Below, piece after piece: positions 17,895-27,517 of a stretch of 64,000 bases of DNA. The translations under genes were made by a program, and so were the position numbers. Below the pieces are notes generated by a model. That model saw nothing but the letters and a program-made list of their open reading frames with translations. It searched no databases and was not told where the DNA came from. Every line of letters starts with the position of its first letter. Within the stretch, counting starts at the first letter, position 1. Origin of the DNA: Bermanella sp. WJH001 (GTDB taxonomy: Bacteria > Pseudomonadota > Gammaproteobacteria > Pseudomonadales > Oceanobacteraceae); assembly GCF_030070105.1 (NCBI RefSeq), contig NZ_JASJOO010000002.1, positions 558,001 through 622,000 on the forward strand. The letters run 5' to 3'.

Positions 17895-18518
17895 ACAGGT
17901 TTAATGAGATTTATTTGTTCATTGGACGATTGAATGGATACTCGATCTACTCATCCTTCGCGTCGGGTATGACGCTAAAATAAATTATGACGCTAAAAAT
18001 AAGTGACATCACTGCCCTTTCACCCCACCCGCTTGCGATATTCCCGCGGCCCCATTTCAAACCAGCGTTGGCAACTGCGTGAAAAACCAGACTGCTCTGA
18101 ATAACCCAAGAGTCGTGAGATTTGACCAAGCTTTAAGGCTTTTTCTTTTAAATACAGCTCGGCCAGTTCTTTGAGGACCTTGTCTTTAATGGCGCGAAAG
18201 TTGGTACCTTCGGTTTCTAATAAACGATGCAGTTGTCGCACTTCCATTTCTAATGCGTTGGCCACGGCGTCATTGAAACACTGTTCAGCCATTAATAAGG
18301 GTTTGATGAGTGCTTCAACACGCTCACTCAAAGAGGATTGCTTGGCTAAAAAATGACTTTCTAAATAGCTGTAAGCCATGGCACCCAGTTCGGTTTGTTG
18401 TGAGCTAAGCGGTAAATTTAAATCACTGGCATTAACCTCGTAGCCAGAGACTCCTTGGTTAAAGGCAATGTCACAGGGAAACGCTTTACGATAAACCGCG
18501 TGAGTATTGATAGGCGAA
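17895..18518. repeat. Direct repeat, downstream copy of the AraC-gene 3' half
   Basis: Matches 18628-19232 (offset 714 over the coding part). The coding part, from about 18037 to 18518, is almost identical to 18751-19232. The non-coding end is more diverged and carries an extra GACGCTAAAA unit. This is a recent partial duplication of the AraC-type gene with its 3' flank, which itself contains a CCCGA/TCGGG hairpin. Confidence 0.92.
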
Positions 18519-18583
18519 GAAAAACGTGACTGTCCTGTTAATTTGGTCCTGTTAATTTGTCCTGTTAATTTCTTAGTTACCAA
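18020..18583 (-). pseudogene. Truncated duplicate of the AraC-family regulator, chimeric 5' end
   Basis: 187-codon frame whose last ~165 residues repeat the C-terminal half of the intact regulator at 18734-19738, including the whole HTH region (LLGYSEQSGFSRSCQRWF). It lacks the effector-binding N-terminal half. Its first ~20 codons (LTGQINRTKLTGQSR) come from short TCCTGTTAATTT repeats, so this is not an ancestral start. It may be untranslated, or make a DNA-binding-only fragment that could compete with the full regulator. Confidence 0.8.
18533..18571. repeat. Three copies of TCCTGTTAATTT at the duplication junction
   Basis: Perfect 12-bp copies at 18533-18544, 18547-18558 and 18560-18571, exactly at the junction between the truncated AraC copy and the spacer. 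The flank CGTGACTGTCCTGTTAAT resembles sequences I associate with dispersed RAYT/REP-type elements, but that link is from memory and uncertain. Confidence 0.75.
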
Positions 18584-18733
18584 GAAATAGAGGGCTTAAA
18601 AATGCGCTTGGTTGCTTATCATTGATTACAGGTTTAGTGGCACTGATTTGCTCATTGAACTAATGAGCACTGGATACCCGATCTACTCGTTCCTCGCGTC
18701 GGGTATGACGCTAAAAATAAGTGTCGCCCCCTT

Positions 18734-19738
18734 TCACTCCACGCGTTTGCGATATTCCCGCGGCCCCATTTCAAACCAGCGTTGGCAACTGCGTGAAAAA
18801 CCAGACTGCTCTGAATAACCCAAGAGTCGTGAGATTTGACCAAGCTTTAAGGCTTTTTCTTTTAAATACAGCTCGGCCAGTTCTTTGAGGACCTTGTCTT
18901 TAATGGCGCGAAAGTTGGTACCTTCGGTTTCTAATAAACGATGCAGTTGTCGCACTTCCATTTCTAATGCGTTGGCCACGGCGTCATTGAAACACTGTTC
19001 AGCCATTAATAAGGGTTTGATGAGTGCTTCAACACGCTCACTCAAAGAGGATTGCTTGGCTAAAAAATGACTTTCTAAATAGCTGTAAGCCATGGCACCC
19101 AGTTCGGTTTGTTGTGAGCTAAGCGGTAAATTTAAATCACTGGCATTAACCTCGTAGCCAGAGACTCCTTGGTTAAAGGCAATGTCACAGGGAAACGCTT
19201 TACGATAAACCGCGTGAGTATTTATAGGCGAATGAGGTAACAACACTTTAAGGGGGACGGCTTGGCCGCCACTTAACATGTGAATAATCTTTGCCGATAG
19301 CGCCATGGTGAGTTCAACCGCTTGAATGCATTTGGGCAAAGGTTTTAGCAAAATTTCTACCGCCACCAATAAGGTTTGCCCACCAGGCAATACACTGACG
19401 TTTAACCCTAAAGCTGGCGTGTACACATGCAGATAACTGGATACCCGTTGTAAAGCTTGCCCTAGGTTTTGGCTTTGCTGGGCAGCCAGTGCAATGGGGC
19501 CAAGTACGCTGAAGTCTTGCAGGTTGGCACAGCGGATTCCAAAGTCGTGACAGTCTAGGGCTTTTGCGCTGGCCTCTAATAAACCTACAAAGTTGCGATA
19601 CGGGAACATGTAGCCTTCGGTGTTGAGCTTGGTGCGGTCTAATTTAAATGGGGCGAGCAAGGCATCTGGATCACCACCGAGTTGTTCAACCAGCTGGCAG
19701 TAGCCAGTTAGGGATTCACTTCTTACCAGTTGAGTCAT
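18734..19738 (-). CDS. AraC-family transcriptional regulator
   Basis: 334 residues, with an arabinose-binding-like (PF12625-type) N-terminal half at about 20-205 and a C-terminal AraC double HTH at about 235-330, ending GPREYRKRV. This is the OruR/ArgR-like group common next to catabolic genes. It is divergent from the GMC oxidoreductase across 121 bp that holds two direct repeats 21 bp apart, so it probably activates that gene. Its 3' half is duplicated at 18020-18518. Confidence 0.9.
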   Translation of the reverse strand: MTQLVRSESLTGYCQLVEQLGGDPDALLAPFKLDRTKLNTEGYMFPYRNFVGLLEASAKALDCHDFGIRCANLQDFSVLGPIALAAQQSQNLGQALQRVSSYLHVYTPALGLNVSVLPGGQTLLVAVEILLKPLPKCIQAVELTMALSAKIIHMLSGGQAVPLKVLLPHSPINTHAVYRKAFPCDIAFNQGVSGYEVNASDLNLPLSSQQTELGAMAYSYLESHFLAKQSSLSERVEALIKPLLMAEQCFNDAVANALEMEVRQLHRLLETEGTNFRAIKDKVLKELAELYLKEKALKLGQISRLLGYSEQSGFSRSCQRWFEMGPREYRKRVE

Positions 19739-19777
19739 GGCTTAGCTTTCCAAAAAAACGAATGCGCCAAAAATGAT

Positions 19778-19806
19778 AAGTTTTTGTCTAAAAAAGGCAA
19801 GTTTTT
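19778..19806. promoter_or_regulatory. Direct repeats in the AraC-GMC divergent promoter
   Basis: AAGTTTTT occurs at 19778-19785 and again at 19799-19806, exactly 21 bp (two helical turns) apart. Direct repeats with such phasing are the usual target of AraC-type dimers. Position between the regulator and its likely target supports this. The sequence is AT-rich, so chance is possible. Confidence 0.45.
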
Positions 19807-19859
19807 AAACACCATAATTGGCAAACTAATGGCTAATAAAACCCAAAAGAAAAATAATA

Positions 19860-21470
19860 ATGAACAAACAAACCTTTGATTACGTCATTGTGGGCGCAGG
19901 CAGTGCAGGCTGCGTACTCGCTAGCCGCCTAACTGAAAACCCGAATATCAGTGTGTGCCTGTTAGAAGCCGGTAAAAAAGATAACTCCGCATTTATTCAC
20001 GCCCCAGCCGGTGTGGCTGCCACCGTGCCTTATGGCATTTTTAGTTGGCACTACGATACGGTGCCGCAAAAGGGTTTGAATGGCCGCTTAGGCATGCAGC
20101 CACGAGGAAAAGTGCTGGGCGGTTCTAGCTCGATTAACGCCATGATGTACATTCGTGGTGCCCACTGGGATTACGACAACTGGGCGGCGCAAGGCAACAC
20201 GGGCTGGTCTTACAAAGATGTGCTGCCCTACTTTATCAAGGCTGAGAACAACGAAACCCTTCACGATGAATACCATGGCCAAGGTGGCCCGCTAAACGTA
20301 AGCGAGCTGCGTGACCCAAGCCACTTTAATACGTTCTTTTTGGACGCCTGCGAGCAAAATGGTATTCCACGTAAGCCAGATCTAAATGGCGCTTCCCAAG
20401 CGGGTTGTCGCATGAATCAGGTGACCCAAAAAGGCGGCGAACGTGGCAGTGCCGCTAAAGGCTACCTCACCCCTAACCTTGCCCGCCCTAACCTAACCGT
20501 CATCACCGAGGCTCATGTTGCCAAAGTTAACGTCAGCAATGATACCGCCACAGGTGTGACTTTTTACCAAGGCAAAGACTTGGTAACGGTAAATGCCAAT
20601 AAAGAAGTGATCATGAGCGCCGGCGCTTATGGCTCGCCTCAAATCCTACAACTCTCCGGTATTGGCCCAAAAGCGCACCTTGAAAGCCTAGGCATTGAGG
20701 TGGTGAAAGACGTACCCGGTGTGGGCAGCAACCTACAAGACCATATTTCGGTGGTGCCGCTTTATAAAACCAAGCTATTTAGCCCAAGCAAGGGCACCTT
20801 TGGTTACTCTTTAGGTGGTGGTTATGATGTGATTAAAGCCATTTTCCAATGGGTGTTTAAGCGTCGCGGCTTGCTGACCAGTAACTTTGCGGAGTCTGCG
20901 GGCTTTTACAGCACAGATGAGCAGGTGCCAGCCCCCGATATTGAGATCACCTTTATTACTGGCATCGTAGATGACCATACCCGTAAGTTTCACCTTGGCC
21001 ATGGTTACTGCGCCCACGCCACCTTGATGCGCCCGAAAAGTCGCGGCAGCGTGCGCCTTGCTAGCAAGGACCCGTTGGCTGATCCGTTAATCGATCCAAA
21101 CTACCTAGACGATGAAGACGATATGAACCGCCTAATAAAAGGCCTGCAAAAAACCATCGATATTCTGGAGTCTAAGCCGTTTGATAAGGTAAAAGGTAAG
21201 ATGATTTACCCGGTTGAGCGCGACAACATTGCCCAGCTTAAAGAGTATATTCGCAACCATTCCGATACCGAATACCACCCTGTTGGTACCTGTAAAATGG
21301 GCCCAGACAGCGACCCAATGGCGGTTGTGGATGATAAGCTGAAGTTCAAAGGCATTCACAACTTGCGCGTGGTGGATGCCTCTATCATGCCGAACTTGGT
21401 GACGGGCAATACCAATGCCCCAACCATTATGATTGCCGAAAAAGCCGCCGATATGATTATGGGGAAATAA
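19860..21470 (+). CDS. GMC-family FAD alcohol dehydrogenase, AlkJ/choline-dehydrogenase-like
   Basis: Oxidises an alcohol to an aldehyde using FAD. 536 residues. The FAD-binding GAGSAG is at residues 12-17, the GMC signature [20 protein letters not shown] is near 80-100, and the catalytic His473 is in [26 protein letters not shown] ends the fold. Overall it looks closer to AlkJ (non-quinone alcohol dehydrogenase of medium-chain alkane pathways) than to BetA, since no betaine genes are adjacent. No alkB or rubredoxin is present in the window. The substrate is therefore unresolved between aliphatic alcohols and others. Probably controlled by the divergent AraC protein. Confidence 0.88.
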   Translation: MNKQTFDYVIVGAGSAGCVLASRLTENPNISVCLLEAGKKDNSAFIHAPAGVAATVPYGIFSWHYDTVPQKGLNGRLGMQPRGKVLGGSSSINAMMYIRGAHWDYDNWAAQGNTGWSYKDVLPYFIKAENNETLHDEYHGQGGPLNVSELRDPSHFNTFFLDACEQNGIPRKPDLNGASQAGCRMNQVTQKGGERGSAAKGYLTPNLARPNLTVITEAHVAKVNVSNDTATGVTFYQGKDLVTVNANKEVIMSAGAYGSPQILQLSGIGPKAHLESLGIEVVKDVPGVGSNLQDHISVVPLYKTKLFSPSKGTFGYSLGGGYDVIKAIFQWVFKRRGLLTSNFAESAGFYSTDEQVPAPDIEITFITGIVDDHTRKFHLGHGYCAHATLMRPKSRGSVRLASKDPLADPLIDPNYLDDEDDMNRLIKGLQKTIDILESKPFDKVKGKMIYPVERDNIAQLKEYIRNHSDTEYHPVGTCKMGPDSDPMAVVDDKLKFKGIHNLRVVDASIMPNLVTGNTNAPTIMIAEKAADMIMGK

Positions 21471-21535
21471 ACAACCTCAATGGGCAAAAATCTGGCAACC
21501 ACAACTGCCCCTTTGTTTTAAAATCAGCTGAGATG

Positions 21536-22137
21536 CAACGTCTCCCCGCGCAGGCGGGGGTCCAGTTCTGTTGGCTTGCTGGGATAGTTAAGTCTTTCTA
21601 GTAACCGAAGTGGATCCCCGATCAAAGCGCTGCGCGCGTCGGGGATGACGTATGTTACGACCTGTGCAATATCATCGATGGGCCAGTCAGGAATGACGTA
21701 TGTTACAACCAGTGCAATACATCGATGAACCAAGGTGCTTGACGCGTCGGGAATGATGTTTTTTGGTTTAAAATCAATCGTATTTTATTTTGCGGCAGTA
21801 GTGTGTATTTGCCATTACTGCCCTATCGATAAAAAGTAACGTTCAACGTCTCCCCCGCGCAGGCGGGGGTCCAGTTCTGTTGGCTTATTGGGAGAGTTAA
21901 GTCTTTCTAGTAACCGAAGTGGATCCCCGATCAAAGCGCTTCGCGCGTCGGGGATGACGTATGTTACGACCTGTGCAATCTCATCGATGGGCCAGTCAGG
22001 AATGACGTATGTTACAACCAGTGCAATACCATCGATGAAGCAACGTGCTTGACGCGCCGGGGATGACGTATGTTACAACCAGTGTAATATCATCAATGAA
22101 CCAACGTGCTTCACACATCGGGAATGATGTTTTGGTT
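21536..22137. repeat. Tandem ~308-bp repeat built of hairpins and ~55-bp subrepeats
   Basis: Fills the 680-bp gap after the GMC gene. Copy A starts at 21536 and copy B at 21844 (offset 308). Each has a hairpin CCCCGC-GCAG-GCGGGG, a hairpin TCCCCGA...TCGGGGA with a GC-rich loop, and then units of the form GGRATGACGTATGTTAC with CAGTGCAAT and CATCGATG. Copy B has one more unit than copy A. The TCGGG(G/T)ATGACG hairpin also occurs beside both AraC copies (17950 and 18685 regions), so it is a dispersed REP-like family. No ORF is credible here. Confidence 0.88.
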
Positions 22138-22150
22138 AACGTTAAAACCT

Positions 22151-22822
22151 TCAACCTTTTTTAAGGCTGCGACGCGCTTTAAGCAGTAGGTAATGCAAGT
22201 CTTGCGACTCGTATTTCAGTTTAGGGTACAGCAAGCGTATGCACTGGCGCTGCCACGTTTCTCTTCTTTGCAACCAAGTTAGGCGGATATTCAAGCTCGC
22301 CAAATCCGCTAGGTACATTTTGACCACTAAAACCTGATCCTCTGCGTTATCAAGTGATAATTGATAGCGTTTGGCTAGGTACTCTTGGGTATCTTGGTTT
22401 AGGTCAGCAAATAGGCGCAGACTGGTTTTGTCGTCTTTTAATAGACGCTCTATTCCTAATAAACCAACCACGGCATATTCAAAAACATCCAGCGCCATTT
22501 TTTGATGGGCAATTCGATTGGCAAATATCACGGCCTCATCATTAATCACCGCAGCTGGGGCCTCTACCGTCAAACCGCACTCTTGTGGACTGGCTACGAC
22601 TTTTGCTTTTACGCCAAGCTCGCGCTCTAAGTCTTGCAGCCAATCTTTCACTTGCATCACATGAGCCGCATCAACCGTCTCGCGAATGATTTGCTCATTG
22701 GCCGCAGGCAGCTGATGTAACTGAATAAACGCCTTTTTGATGGCCTCAATATTAATGGGCAATGAGTCAACAACGGCTTCTTCTTGTAGGCTAACGGCAC
22801 TATTCACAATATAAAACCCCAA
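22151..22822 (-). CDS. Unknown protein (223 aa)
   Basis: No family recognised. A soluble, mostly helical acidic protein with a basic C-terminus (LLLKARRSLKKG). No signal peptide, membrane segment or obvious motif. It stands alone between the repeat block and the DUF2061 gene, which is on the other strand. Confidence 0.6.
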   Translation of the reverse strand: MGFYIVNSAVSLQEEAVVDSLPINIEAIKKAFIQLHQLPAANEQIIRETVDAAHVMQVKDWLQDLERELGVKAKVVASPQECGLTVEAPAAVINDEAVIFANRIAHQKMALDVFEYAVVGLLGIERLLKDDKTSLRLFADLNQDTQEYLAKRYQLSLDNAEDQVLVVKMYLADLASLNIRLTWLQRRETWQRQCIRLLYPKLKYESQDLHYLLLKARRSLKKG

Positions 22823-23003
22823 ACTATAGTCTTAGTTATTTTGGGCCCATTTAATATGAATGACAAAGCAAGCCTGCTGGATTTGTGACTGCCGTCATAC
22901 CCACGCAGCCAATATAGACAAAAACTATCTATAAGTTAGACACGATTAATTATTCAAATAGGAATCATTATTAAATAATGGCACTTCATTAGGAGGAAAT
23001 GCC

Positions 23004-23198
23004 ATGAATAAAACCATCAGCTTTGCCATTGTTCACTTTTCAGTGGCATTCACCATCACCTACATTATGACTGGTAGCATCGTGATAGGCGGTGCCCTTG
23101 CGTTAATCGAGCCTGCGGTCAATACCGTGGCCTTTCACATCCATGAAAAGGTCTGGCTAAAAAGACGCAAAGCCGCTCAAATCATTATGGCAGCATAA
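23004..23198 (+). CDS. DUF2061 small membrane protein
   Basis: 64 residues with two hydrophobic stretches and the DUF2061 pattern (ISFAIVHFSVAFTITYIMTGS, then ALIEPAVNTVAFHIHEKVW). Inner membrane, function unknown. It has a very strong RBS (AGGAGG). GGCACTT upstream and AAATGCC just before the ATG can pair loosely around the RBS. Followed 46 bp later by the diguanylate cyclase on the same strand. Confidence 0.85.
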   Translation: MNKTISFAIVHFSVAFTITYIMTGSIVIGGALALIEPAVNTVAFHIHEKVWLKRRKAAQIIMAA

Positions 23199-23244
23199 AT
23201 CTCCAACCTTCAAAAAGGCGGCTATGCTTAATATAGGAGGGCTT

Positions 23245-24798
23245 ATGACCTTACGATCCTTAGTTTTATTAGCCGCTATTTCATACACCTTGATCATAGG
23301 TGGTAGTTTGTTTGGCTACCGCTTATTCATTGTTCACCCTGCTCTAATTGAATCCACCATCGAGCAGCATCAAAACGATATCAAAGCGGTATTTGCAGCC
23401 TATGAAACAGAGAAGGTCAATTTATTACGATTCACCAGTGACTGGGCAAAATGGGATGAGGCATATGAATTCACCCACACTAAAAATCACAATTTCATAA
23501 AAAGAAATTTTACCGGATCTTTTCTAGATACTGGCATTGATGCGGTTGGCATTTTAAGTAAAAACGGCGAACTGCTTTATGGGGGCATTAATACAAGCAC
23601 TGCATTTACTAAGGTAAAAAACTTAGCTGAACTTTCACCGGATTTAGAGCTAGAACAACTAATAGCAGAAGATGAGAACTTCGGTTTTATCCGAGTAAAT
23701 AATGAACTAGGGTATTTTGCCAGCTCACACATCCAAGATACCAATCAAGAACGCCCAGTTAACGGCACCCTGATTTTTATTCAAATTTTAAAGTCTGATT
23801 TCTTCGAACGTATCAGCTATATATCCAAGGCGAGTTTTACCCACCATGACGTCAACAAGATTGATTTGATGGGGTTATCGTCAGAACCTCTCATTAGCAA
23901 TACAGAAATCAATGAACACACACTCAATGAACAATATTACATATGGGTTAGTAACAGTATTAAAAAACCATTTGGTTTAATTGAAATTAAGTACCCTAAA
24001 AACAGCATTCCAAAGCATTTTGATGAACTCACCATTTACAGTATCAGCGCTTTATTACTGCTCCCTATTTTTATCACTATTATTATTTGGGTGGTTTTTT
24101 TAGCACCTATTAGCAAAATGATTAACCAAATAAAAACCATGTCTGATAGCGGCAACATGGCAAATTTAGATATCAATAGCTACATAAGTGAGTTTGATAC
24201 CTTTCAAAATATTTTTAATGAAATTGTTAGCCATAACAAAGAGTACCAAGCTAAATTAGAAAGTGAGTCACAAACAGATGGCTTAACAAAAGTATTTAAC
24301 AGAAGACACTTTGACGAATATTATGATCAAACATGGCGAGCCAGTACACGAAACTCAATGCCAATTGCCATCATCATGATGGATATTGATCACTTTAAAC
24401 GTTACAACGATCATTACGGCCACCAAAAAGGGGATGACACCCTTGTAGCTGTAGCACATGCGTTACAGTCTCATACAAGAAGAGCCATGGACTTCCTAGC
24501 CCGTTATGGTGGTGAAGAATTTGTCATGGTGTGCCAAGTCGATAATAATGCTCAGCTTGAGAAATTACTGGCCGAAATTTTAAAAAGCATCACTGATTTA
24601 AACATTGAGCACGCAGAATCAAGCACGGGTAAAGTCCTCACCATTAGCTGCGGCGCTTGCATCGTTAACCAACCTGGTGCTTGGATGCAAAAGCATAAAG
24701 ACCTCGCCCTAAAAATGGCTGACCAAGCTTTATATAAAGCTAAGAATTCAGGTCGCAATCGATACCATGTGAGTCAACTGGCTCAACCTCACGCTTGA
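23245..24798 (+). CDS. CHASE4-like sensor diguanylate cyclase
   Basis: Makes c-di-GMP from GTP. Membrane segments at about residues 5-25 and 257-280 enclose a periplasmic domain resembling CHASE4 (FTSDWAKWDEAYEF, a typical WAxWDxxY pattern). The C-terminal GGDEF domain has GGEEF at 422-426 and an allosteric I-site RAMD at 413-416, so it should be active and product-inhibited. I place the start at ATG 23245 rather than 23224 because an AGGAGG lies 5 bases before it. 517 residues. It converges with the DinG gene. Confidence 0.9.
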   Translation: MTLRSLVLLAAISYTLIIGGSLFGYRLFIVHPALIESTIEQHQNDIKAVFAAYETEKVNLLRFTSDWAKWDEAYEFTHTKNHNFIKRNFTGSFLDTGIDAVGILSKNGELLYGGINTSTAFTKVKNLAELSPDLELEQLIAEDENFGFIRVNNELGYFASSHIQDTNQERPVNGTLIFIQILKSDFFERISYISKASFTHHDVNKIDLMGLSSEPLISNTEINEHTLNEQYYIWVSNSIKKPFGLIEIKYPKNSIPKHFDELTIYSISALLLLPIFITIIIWVVFLAPISKMINQIKTMSDSGNMANLDINSYISEFDTFQNIFNEIVSHNKEYQAKLESESQTDGLTKVFNRRHFDEYYDQTWRASTRNSMPIAIIMMDIDHFKRYNDHYGHQKGDDTLVAVAHALQSHTRRAMDFLARYGGEEFVMVCQVDNNAQLEKLLAEILKSITDLNIEHAESSTGKVLTISCGACIVNQPGAWMQKHKDLALKMADQALYKAKNSGRNRYHVSQLAQPHA

Positions 24799-24806
24799 GC
24801 CACCCG

Positions 24807-26927
24807 TTAGCCGTGAAGATCTCTTGAAAAATTAGGCAAACCATCCAGCAATAAATTACCGTAACGCTTACTGACGATACGTTTGTCTAAAATTGTAATT
24901 TTTCCGGTATCGGTTTCGGTACGAATCAAACGACCACACGCCTGAATTAAACGCACAGACGCATCCGGCACGGAAATCTCCATAAATGGATTGCGCCCTT
25001 TTGATTCTAACCACTCAGCCAAAGTGGCATCCACTGGATCATCCGGTACTGAGAATGGCAATCTTACAATCACCACATGTTGCAAATAATTGCCCGGCAA
25101 ATCGATACCTTCTGCAAAACTGGCTAAGCCAAATAAAAAGCTGGGCAACTCGTTATCTATTTTATCTTTATGACGTTTAATCACTTCTTGTTTCGAATAA
25201 TCATCTTGGGTCATGATGTGATCAGCGATGTCATAGGGTAATTTATATTTTACGTCGTTCATCATTCGACGTGAGGTAAACAACACCAAGGTGCTTTCAC
25301 TTTCTTTTAAGTGGCCTTGTAAAATATCACTGATTTTTTGCGAATATTCATCACCATGTCCAGCTTCAACCGCATCTTTTGGCACCACCAGTTTGCCTAG
25401 GTTAGGGTAATCAAACGGGCTTTCGATAATCTCGCAGTGATTATCACGGGCAATACCAGACTTCATTCTAAAACGATCAAACTTACCAAGGGCGGTTAAT
25501 GTGGCTGATGTGACAACGGCTGCAAAGCAACGGCTCCACAAATTTTTGGCCAACAACTCAGCCGCTAAGATTGGGCTAGAGTACATACCAATATCATCTT
25601 CGTATTCGTTATTAATTCGGTCGATCCAACGGGCAACGGGTACCGCATCATCAAAATCGGCCTGGGCGTAACTCAACCACAACAATCCAGCCCCTTCTAA
25701 TCTGGCTTGCAGCATACCAATAATCGGAAACCAGCGCTCAGCATCACTTTGTTTATATTCACCATCATCTTTACTGATGGAGCTTTTAAGGGCTTCAACT
25801 ACTTTATCTACCAAACCATAAAGCGTGTTATGGGTTTTATTTAATTCACCAGCCAATTCTTTTAAGCCATCAGGTACTTTACCCATACGAAAACGATGCT
25901 GCACTGTCCCTTCAGCATCCGCTTGGTCACCCATAAAATCGATCAATAAATGACGCACATAACTTAATTGGCCATTAATATTGCCGATGTGTTCTGGCAT
26001 GGCAGACACCACTTGCAACAACCCCATGGGTGTACCGCACTGCTTACCTAGGGTATCCACCGCTTTTGATATTTGTTTAAGCAGGTTTTCTTCTTGGTGC
26101 AACTTAACCTGTGATGCAAAATGACTAATGGCTTTATCAGGCAAATGATGGCCTTCATCAAAGACATAAATACTATTGCTTGGTTCAGGTAATACCGCCC
26201 CACCCCCTAAATTAATATCCGCCATCACCAAGTCGTGGTTGGCAATAATCACGTCAGCATCTTCTAAAGATTTGCGGGCGGTAAAAAATGGGCAAGCATT
26301 AAAATGTGGGCAACGACGATTGCTGCATTCTCGATGTGTAGCGGTGACCATTGACCAATCTTGTTGCTCAATTTGCTCGGGCCAGTTATCACGATCACCA
26401 TCCCATTTGGCGGAGGTAAACTGATCTAATAATTTTTGAAAAAGCGCCTTTTGATCATCCGATGCATCAATGCCCCCAAACATATCCATGGCGGCATCCT
26501 GCATGCGCTGATCTTTTAATTCTTGATCAAGTTTGTGTACACATAAATATCGACCACGGCCTTTCGCTAATGCGTACTTAAAATCCAAACCACTGTTTTT
26601 AGCCACATCAGGTATATCTTTAACAATGAGCTGCTCTTGCAGTGCGACGGTTGCGGTAGAAACTATGATTTTTTTATTAAGGTCCGCCGCCAGAGGAATA
26701 GTAGCAATTAGATATGCGAGGGTTTTACCGGTACCTGTGCCAGCTTCAACCACACACACTTGCTGGTTAGACGTTCGATTACCATCATCATCTTGTTGGA
26801 TATTACCAATCGTGCGAGCAATAGCAGCAATCATTTGCTTTTGTCCGCGACGAGGTTTTAATTTATTTTTTTCGAGTATCTTGCTGTAGCCAGACTGAAT
26901 ATTACTCTTTGCTTCACTACTTAGCAT
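24807..26927 (-). CDS. dinG: ATP-dependent DNA helicase DinG-type
   Basis: 5'-3' superfamily 2 Fe-S helicase that resolves R-loops and replication obstacles. 706 residues. Walker A is GTGTGKT at 63-69. The Fe-S cluster cysteines are visible as LCVHK and CSNRRCPHFNACPF. The DEAH-type box reads VFDEGHH. The C-terminal motif VI region is LIQACGRLIRTETD. No LexA box seen in front; it lies 11 bases inside the end of the gspB-like gene, so it may be read through from that operon. Confidence 0.92.
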   Translation of the reverse strand: MLSSEAKSNIQSGYSKILEKNKLKPRRGQKQMIAAIARTIGNIQQDDDGNRTSNQQVCVVEAGTGTGKTLAYLIATIPLAADLNKKIIVSTATVALQEQLIVKDIPDVAKNSGLDFKYALAKGRGRYLCVHKLDQELKDQRMQDAAMDMFGGIDASDDQKALFQKLLDQFTSAKWDGDRDNWPEQIEQQDWSMVTATHRECSNRRCPHFNACPFFTARKSLEDADVIIANHDLVMADINLGGGAVLPEPSNSIYVFDEGHHLPDKAISHFASQVKLHQEENLLKQISKAVDTLGKQCGTPMGLLQVVSAMPEHIGNINGQLSYVRHLLIDFMGDQADAEGTVQHRFRMGKVPDGLKELAGELNKTHNTLYGLVDKVVEALKSSISKDDGEYKQSDAERWFPIIGMLQARLEGAGLLWLSYAQADFDDAVPVARWIDRINNEYEDDIGMYSSPILAAELLAKNLWSRCFAAVVTSATLTALGKFDRFRMKSGIARDNHCEIIESPFDYPNLGKLVVPKDAVEAGHGDEYSQKISDILQGHLKESESTLVLFTSRRMMNDVKYKLPYDIADHIMTQDDYSKQEVIKRHKDKIDNELPSFLFGLASFAEGIDLPGNYLQHVVIVRLPFSVPDDPVDATLAEWLESKGRNPFMEISVPDASVRLIQACGRLIRTETDTGKITILDKRIVSKRYGNLLLDGLPNFSRDLHG

Positions 26928-27516
26928 CTTGACTGGCTACCCACGAAATTCCTTTGGGCAGTTCAACACGCTGACCATGAATATTAATAACAATACCGCT
27001 TTGATTAATTTCTTCTAAGATCAAGCCTGCTCGAATTAAAGCGCCCTCTTTATAGGTTTGATCATTAATCACCACAGAGCGAAATTCAGCGGCACTTGAA
27101 TAAATATGACTGGCTAAATTTAAGCTTGGGATGCGTGCAAGCTCTTGGGCAGTTAGTTGGGATAAATCTTTCGGTTTATCTACAACCGTAGTCGGTTGTG
27201 GCTCAATGGCAGACTTCTGCACATTCTCTGCCTCACTGGAAGACAAGTCTGTTGTATCAAAACTTTTAGGTGTGCTCGTCAGTAAAGATTTAGGCGTTGC
27301 TAATCGTGCTTCTTCAGCGACAGCATGATCATAATCATCTACTTTGTTTGGCCAAACTTGCCACAAGGTTACAATTAATAAAAGTACAATCACCAATACC
27401 AGCCCCATTGGCAAACTGGATTTTGGTTGAATCATTACAGGTTCATCATGCTCAGCCTGAATCGTTTGCTGACGTTCTTGTTCCGCTTTTTGCAGCGCTT
27501 TTAATAAATAAGACAT
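26917..27516 (-). CDS. gspB: General secretion pathway protein B (ExeB-type)
   Basis: Partner of GspA in placing the type II secretin in the cell wall. 199 residues: the hallmark N-terminus MSYLLKALQKAEQERQ, one membrane segment at about 34-52, a proline/serine-rich periplasmic linker, and a C-terminal GspB domain with SLNLASHIYSSAAEFRSVVIN and a final GISWV. It immediately follows gspA (1-bp gap). No other gsp genes are in the window. Confidence 0.92.
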   Translation of the reverse strand: MSYLLKALQKAEQERQQTIQAEHDEPVMIQPKSSLPMGLVLVIVLLLIVTLWQVWPNKVDDYDHAVAEEARLATPKSLLTSTPKSFDTTDLSSSEAENVQKSAIEPQPTTVVDKPKDLSQLTAQELARIPSLNLASHIYSSAAEFRSVVINDQTYKEGALIRAGLILEEINQSGIVINIHGQRVELPKGISWVASQDAK

Positions 27517-27517
27517 G

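Noticed and set aside
19860-21470. Alkane-degradation cluster
   Set aside because: No alkane hydroxylase, rubredoxin or aldehyde dehydrogenase is adjacent; only the AlkJ-like gene and its regulator.
21536-22137. CRISPR array
   Set aside because: The spacers repeat along with the units, there are no constant-size unique spacers, and no cas genes are nearby.
24780-24801. GGCTCAA/TTGAGCC as terminator between the GGDEF and dinG genes
   Set aside because: A 7-bp stem with an 8-base loop and no T-run on either strand, and it lies in the GGDEF stop region.
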